From Anaerolineaceae bacterium UBA5224 (lineage in GTDB: Bacteria; Chloroflexota; Anaerolineae; Anaerolineales; Anaerolineaceae): a stretch of 23,875 nucleotides of DNA. The notes under the pieces are model-generated. The model was not told the DNA's origin. It ran no database searches and was given only the letters and a program-made list of their open reading frames with translations. The stretch lies in contig DHUW01000071.1 in NCBI GenBank assembly GCA_002409365.1, positions 7,602 through 31,476 on the forward strand. The letters are read 5' to 3'. Position numbers and translations under genes: made by a program. The first letter of the stretch is position 1; each line of letters opens with the position of its first letter. Positions 20,798 through 23,875 of this stretch are shown here, piece after piece.

Positions 20798-22453
20798 ATG
20801 CAAAAATTTCGCTGGCAACTGCTGATTGTTTTTGTCACCGCCCTGGTGGTTGGCTTGGTGCTGTTCTTTCAACAGCAAACACCCCAGGATCAGACAACTG
20901 AGACACCCAGCCCGATCAGCGGCGGCAGTTATACAGAAGCACTGATTGGTTCTTTCATGAGGTTGAACCCAATGCTCGATCACTTCAACCAGCCTGACCG
21001 TGATATCGACCGTTTGCTATTCAGCAGCCTGTTCCGTTTTGACTCCACCGGTCTGCCAGTTGGCGATCTTGCTGAAAGTTGGAGCGTATCTCCCGATGGA
21101 GCTGTCTACACAGTGAATCTGCGCACAGACGCAGTCTGGCATGACGGTACGCCGGTCACAGCCCAGGACGTAGTTTACACGATCTCCTTACTGCAGACCC
21201 AGGACCCACTTATTCCAGCCAACTTGCAGGAACTATGGGGCACCGTAAGTGTTAATGCGATCTCGGACTCTGCCCTTGAGTTTTCATTGCCGACCTCGTT
21301 TGCGCCGTTCATCGATTATTTGAGTTTTCAAATCCTGCCTGCCCATCTGTTGGGAAACCTGGGTCTTGCTGAGCTGGTTGACCATCCATTCAATCTTGCA
21401 CCTGTCGGTTCAGGTCCGTATCGCTTTGACTCACTTGAAACCGAGAACGGTGTGATTACAGGTGTCAACCTGGTCTCATATGAGTACTACTTCAAAGGCA
21501 AACCCTTCATTGATGAAATTCATTTCCGCTATTATCCTGATGAGACCAGTGCGTTGAATGCCTACCTGGAAGGTGCCGTTGACGGGCTTTCCCAGATTCG
21601 CAATGAAGACCTGCAAACGGTGCTCAATCAGACCGGTCTTAACCTATATTCAAGCCGCCAGGCAAAGTTCAGCATTGTCTTCCTCAACCTGCGCAGTGCC
21701 GATGCTGCGATTTTGCAGACCCCAGACTTCCGAAAGGCGCTCATGGCTGGCATCAATCGCCAGGCAATGATCGATGAGGTACTGATGGGGCAGGGCGTTT
21801 TAGCTCAAGGTCCGATCATGCCGGGAAACTGGGCATATTATGACCAACAGACTCCATATCGTTATGATCCAGATAGTGCCAAACAACTTTTGGCAGGTAT
21901 GGGACTTACCATGGCTGAAAATGGCCGATTTACCAGTGATGGGGTTCCGATCGAGTTGAACCTGTTGGTTCCAGATGATGCCGAACACCTCGCCCTCGGA
22001 GAAATATTGCGCCAGAACTGGGAAAAAATCGGTATTGGTCTGACAGTTACTGCCCTTCCTTACGATCAGGTGATAGCCAGCCTTGAAAACCGCAATTATC
22101 AAATGGCGCTGGTGGATGTTGATCTTTCGGATACACCCGACCCGGATCCCTATCAGTTTTGGGCAGAATCGCAGATCGATAATAGGCAAAACTATGCCCA
22201 ATGGTCTAATACGACAGCCAGCAGTTACCTCGAGCAAGCTCGACAGACTCCTAATATCGAGATGCGTAAAAAACTTTATCGCAACTTCCAGGTCCTTTTT
22301 GAGGAAGACTTACCCTCCTTGCCACTTTTTTACCCCATTTATAACTATGCTGTTAAGGATTCCATCCATGACCTTAGTCTTGGTCCGGTATACAACCCCG
22401 CTGACCGTTTTAATAACGTGAATGAGTGGTATATCCTCACTGGTGTGGAGTGA
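20798..22453 (+). CDS. Extracellular solute-binding protein, family 5 (peptide/nickel ABC transporter type)
   Basis: The 551-residue protein has an N-terminal hydrophobic helix (about 7-25) and a family 5 solute-binding fold: GGSYTEALIGSFMRLNPMLD, LFSSLFRFDSTGLPVGDLAE, SWSVSPDGAVYTVNLRTDAV, WHDGTPVTAQDVVYTI and VGSGPYRFDS. These are the classic OppA/DppA motifs. It would bind peptides or similar ligands outside the membrane. No cysteine follows the hydrophobic segment, so it is not a lipoprotein and appears anchored by an uncleaved helix. No permease or ATPase gene lies next to it. The ATG at 20798 has no Shine-Dalgarno and directly follows a terminator-like hairpin. A TTG at 20783 is in frame but inside that hairpin. 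Confidence 0.9.
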   Translation: MQKFRWQLLIVFVTALVVGLVLFFQQQTPQDQTTETPSPISGGSYTEALIGSFMRLNPMLDHFNQPDRDIDRLLFSSLFRFDSTGLPVGDLAESWSVSPDGAVYTVNLRTDAVWHDGTPVTAQDVVYTISLLQTQDPLIPANLQELWGTVSVNAISDSALEFSLPTSFAPFIDYLSFQILPAHLLGNLGLAELVDHPFNLAPVGSGPYRFDSLETENGVITGVNLVSYEYYFKGKPFIDEIHFRYYPDETSALNAYLEGAVDGLSQIRNEDLQTVLNQTGLNLYSSRQAKFSIVFLNLRSADAAILQTPDFRKALMAGINRQAMIDEVLMGQGVLAQGPIMPGNWAYYDQQTPYRYDPDSAKQLLAGMGLTMAENGRFTSDGVPIELNLLVPDDAEHLALGEILRQNWEKIGIGLTVTALPYDQVIASLENRNYQMALVDVDLSDTPDPDPYQFWAESQIDNRQNYAQWSNTTASSYLEQARQTPNIEMRKKLYRNFQVLFEEDLPSLPLFYPIYNYAVKDSIHDLSLGPVYNPADRFNNVNEWYILTGVE

Positions 22454-22488
22454 ACAGGAACCTCAATTCATAAGAGGAAGGAGGCGTC

Positions 22489-23010
22489 ATGGAAGATTCG
22501 AGTAGAAAAAATCCGATTGGGTTTACAGATCTGATCGGTGCGCAAGGAGTAAGCAAGAGCGATCCGCGTATTCACCTTTTAGGCGCAATCGACGAAGCTA
22601 GTGCTGCATTAAGCCTGGCAAAGGGTTTTATGCCTACTGTAGATGACATTGGTTCGATCACTAAATGCCAGAAGGATCTTTCGCACTTGATGGGTTTTTC
22701 CGCCCGGATCGGTACCGAAAAGATGCAGCCGGAAGACCCCGGTTTTTTTGCCAAAGAATTGATCGAACTGGAAAGTACTCTTGAAAAGCTAAAGTCGCAG
22801 GTGGTCCTGCCAAATCGTTTTGTATTTCCCGGCGAGAATCAGGCAACAGGAGCCTTGGACCTTGCCAGGGCAATCATCAGACGAGTTGAACGTGAAGTAA
22901 ATGAGGGTTACGACAACCTGGGTGTTCAGGCTCCCAATGCACGCCAATACCTCAATCGCCTCAGCAGTCTGTGTTACCTGTTGTTAATCAAATATTCTGG
23001 CGGGGAATAG
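22489..23010 (+). CDS. PduO-type cob(I)alamin adenosyltransferase
   Basis: The family transfers the adenosyl group of ATP to cob(I)alamin, making coenzyme B12. The 173-residue helical-bundle protein shows VSKSDPRIHLLGAIDEASAAL (residues 21-41), with the Asp-Glu of the family's 'vDELns.lG', then RFVFPGE (110-116), LARAIIRRVEREV (125-137) with the RR-x-ER motif, and ARQYLNRLSSLCYLLL (151-166) with YLNRLS. These match PduO. The N-terminal ATP loop, normally T-x-T-G-D-x-G-x-T, reads NPIGFTDLIG and is divergent, so activity should be treated with some caution. A near-perfect Shine-Dalgarno (AAGGAGG, 4 nt spacing) precedes the ATG. The DUF554 gene follows 6 bp later. No B12 riboswitch is seen in the 35-bp upstream gap. 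Confidence 0.85.
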   Translation: MEDSSRKNPIGFTDLIGAQGVSKSDPRIHLLGAIDEASAALSLAKGFMPTVDDIGSITKCQKDLSHLMGFSARIGTEKMQPEDPGFFAKELIELESTLEKLKSQVVLPNRFVFPGENQATGALDLARAIIRRVEREVNEGYDNLGVQAPNARQYLNRLSSLCYLLLIKYSGGE

Positions 23011-23016
23011 CTCCGC

Positions 23017-23736
23017 ATGACAGGTACTTTCATTAACGTTGCTGCGATCATCGTTGGCAGCCTGATAGGGCTGTTAGTCGGTAACCGCATCCCTGAAAAG
23101 ACCCGTAAAACACTCGTTTCGGGCTTGGGTCTTTTTACGCTGGCATATGGCGTTTTTATCTTTGGCAAGACTCAAAATATGCTCATCCCCCTGTTCTCCA
23201 TAGTGCTGGGCACGATCATCGGCGAACTGTTGAAAATTGAAGAGAGAATGAATGGACTCGGTGAAGGCATCCAGCGAAAGCTGGCTTCGTGGAACCCCAG
23301 CCTGACAGGTGAATCGCAAAAGTTTGTGACCGGATTTGTTTCGGCATCGCTCTTGTTTTGCATCGGACCGATGGCGATTTTAGGGTCGATCCAGGACGGG
23401 CTTAGCGGAGATTTTCAGATGTTGGCGATCAAATCGCTGCTCGATGGGATCGCTTCGATCGCATTTGCTTCAACCCTGGGTGTAGGTGTGATTTTCTCTG
23501 CGGGAGCTGTACTTATCTACCAGGGTGCCATCAGCCTTCTGGCAAGCTGGATTGGGCAGAGTTTTGGCGATGCAGTGGTCGCTGAGATGACCGCCACAGG
23601 TGGGGTCATATTGGCCGGCATTGCGCTCAGCAATTTGCTTCAGATCAAAAAAATCCGCACTGGCAGTTTCCTACCAGCGCTGTTTTTGGCTGTATTGATT
23701 GTTTTACTTCTTAATGCGTTAGGTGTAGCTTATTGA
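23017..23736 (+). CDS. DUF554-family membrane protein
   Basis: The 239-residue protein has about seven hydrophobic segments and the family's recognisable pattern: GTFINVAAIIVGSLIGLLVG at the N-terminus, GLGLFTLAYGVFIF, IVLGTIIGELLKIEERMNGLG, FVSASLLFCIGPMAILGSIQ, SLLDGIASIAFASTLGVGV and GGVILAGIALSNLLQIKKIR. DUF554 includes E. coli YqgA and B. subtilis YdfK; no biochemical role is established that I know of. It starts 6 bp after the adenosyltransferase stop and is co-transcribed with it, using GGGG about 11 nt upstream. The pairing with a cobalamin enzyme is positional only. Confidence 0.88.
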   Translation: MTGTFINVAAIIVGSLIGLLVGNRIPEKTRKTLVSGLGLFTLAYGVFIFGKTQNMLIPLFSIVLGTIIGELLKIEERMNGLGEGIQRKLASWNPSLTGESQKFVTGFVSASLLFCIGPMAILGSIQDGLSGDFQMLAIKSLLDGIASIAFASTLGVGVIFSAGAVLIYQGAISLLASWIGQSFGDAVVAEMTATGGVILAGIALSNLLQIKKIRTGSFLPALFLAVLIVLLLNALGVAY

Positions 23737-23750
23737 TTTTCCATCTTTTG

Positions 23751-23807
23751 TCATTGCGAGTGAAGCGATGCAATCTTTCTTGGTAACTCGCGCTGAAATC
23801 GCTTCGC
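23751..23807. repeat. Second copy of the dispersed intergenic repeat, with inverted half
   Basis: 23751-23776 starts TCATTGCGAGTGAAGCGAT and ends GCAATCT, closely similar to the copy at 2404-2428. Downstream ACTCGC (23786-23791) and ATCGCTTC (23798-23805) are inverted copies of GCGAGT (23756-23761) and GAAGCGAT (23762-23769), so the element can form a stem-loop. The rest of the gap to the window end (to 23875) shows no gene. Confidence 0.6.
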
Positions 23808-23875
23808 ATAAAAGCTCGAAAAGAAGAAAAAATTTTCCCCTGATTCAGTTGACGTAAATGGTGAAAAAGAAGCAA

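Noticed and set aside
1..23875. tRNA, rRNA, CRISPR, insertion sequences or prophage
   Set aside because: No T-loop/anticodon pattern, regularly spaced direct repeats, transposase, integrase or phage genes were found on reading both strands.

Overview
The window looks like chromosomal DNA from a Chloroflexi bacterium of the Anaerolineae type. This is inferred from protein character: Thr/Pro 'TNTP' surface stalks, a membrane GAF protein with a C-terminal helix-turn-helix, actinobacteria-like FhaA/FhaB proteins beside a SEDS/PBP gene, and an otherwise Gram-positive-like envelope toolkit. No marker RNA is present to confirm it. I see no tRNA, rRNA, CRISPR array, phage or insertion sequence. Gene content is mostly housekeeping and tightly packed.

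Layout. (1) 1-2348, minus: a four-helix membrane protein, selA (selenocysteine synthase), and the N-terminal half of an M24/creatinase-type peptidase running off the left edge. (2) 2511-4224, minus: a secreted Thr-rich stalk protein with a sorting-signal-like C-terminus (APVTGG, membrane helix, KK tail), overlapping a divergent sortase. (3) 4510-8560, plus: purine nucleoside phosphorylase, a small membrane protein with an exported beta-rich domain, a GNAT acetyltransferase and a multi-TM/GAF/HTH protein. (4) 8627-12784, plus: ftsK, a CDP-alcohol phosphatidyltransferase overlapping it by 4 bp, and lgt with a long acidic tail. (5) 13120-14334, plus: tyrS, convergent with (6) 14441-19143, minus: fhaA, fhaB, mtnP and a RodA/FtsW-PBP fusion. 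(7) 19254-20318, minus: a PHP-domain protein, divergent from (8) 20495-23736, plus: secG, a solute-binding protein, a PduO-type cobalamin adenosyltransferase and a DUF554 membrane protein.

Functional themes are envelope building and division (FtsK, SEDS-PBP fusion, FhaA/FhaB, sortase plus substrate, Lgt, SecG, phospholipid head-group transferase) and nucleoside salvage (two PNP/MTAP-family phosphorylases).

Most notable: the SEDS-PBP fusion keeps the SEDS polymerase signatures, but its transpeptidase half has lost the catalytic Lys of SxxK and has degenerate SxN and KTG motifs, so it reads as a pseudo-transpeptidase locked to a glycan polymerase. Second, a sortase-like protein is encoded directly after its probable substrate, which carries a non-LPxTG signal. 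Third, perfect TATAAT boxes lie 6-15 nt from start codons that lack a good Shine-Dalgarno, while genes with a Shine-Dalgarno have the box about 25-32 nt away, a pattern that suggests leaderless transcription.
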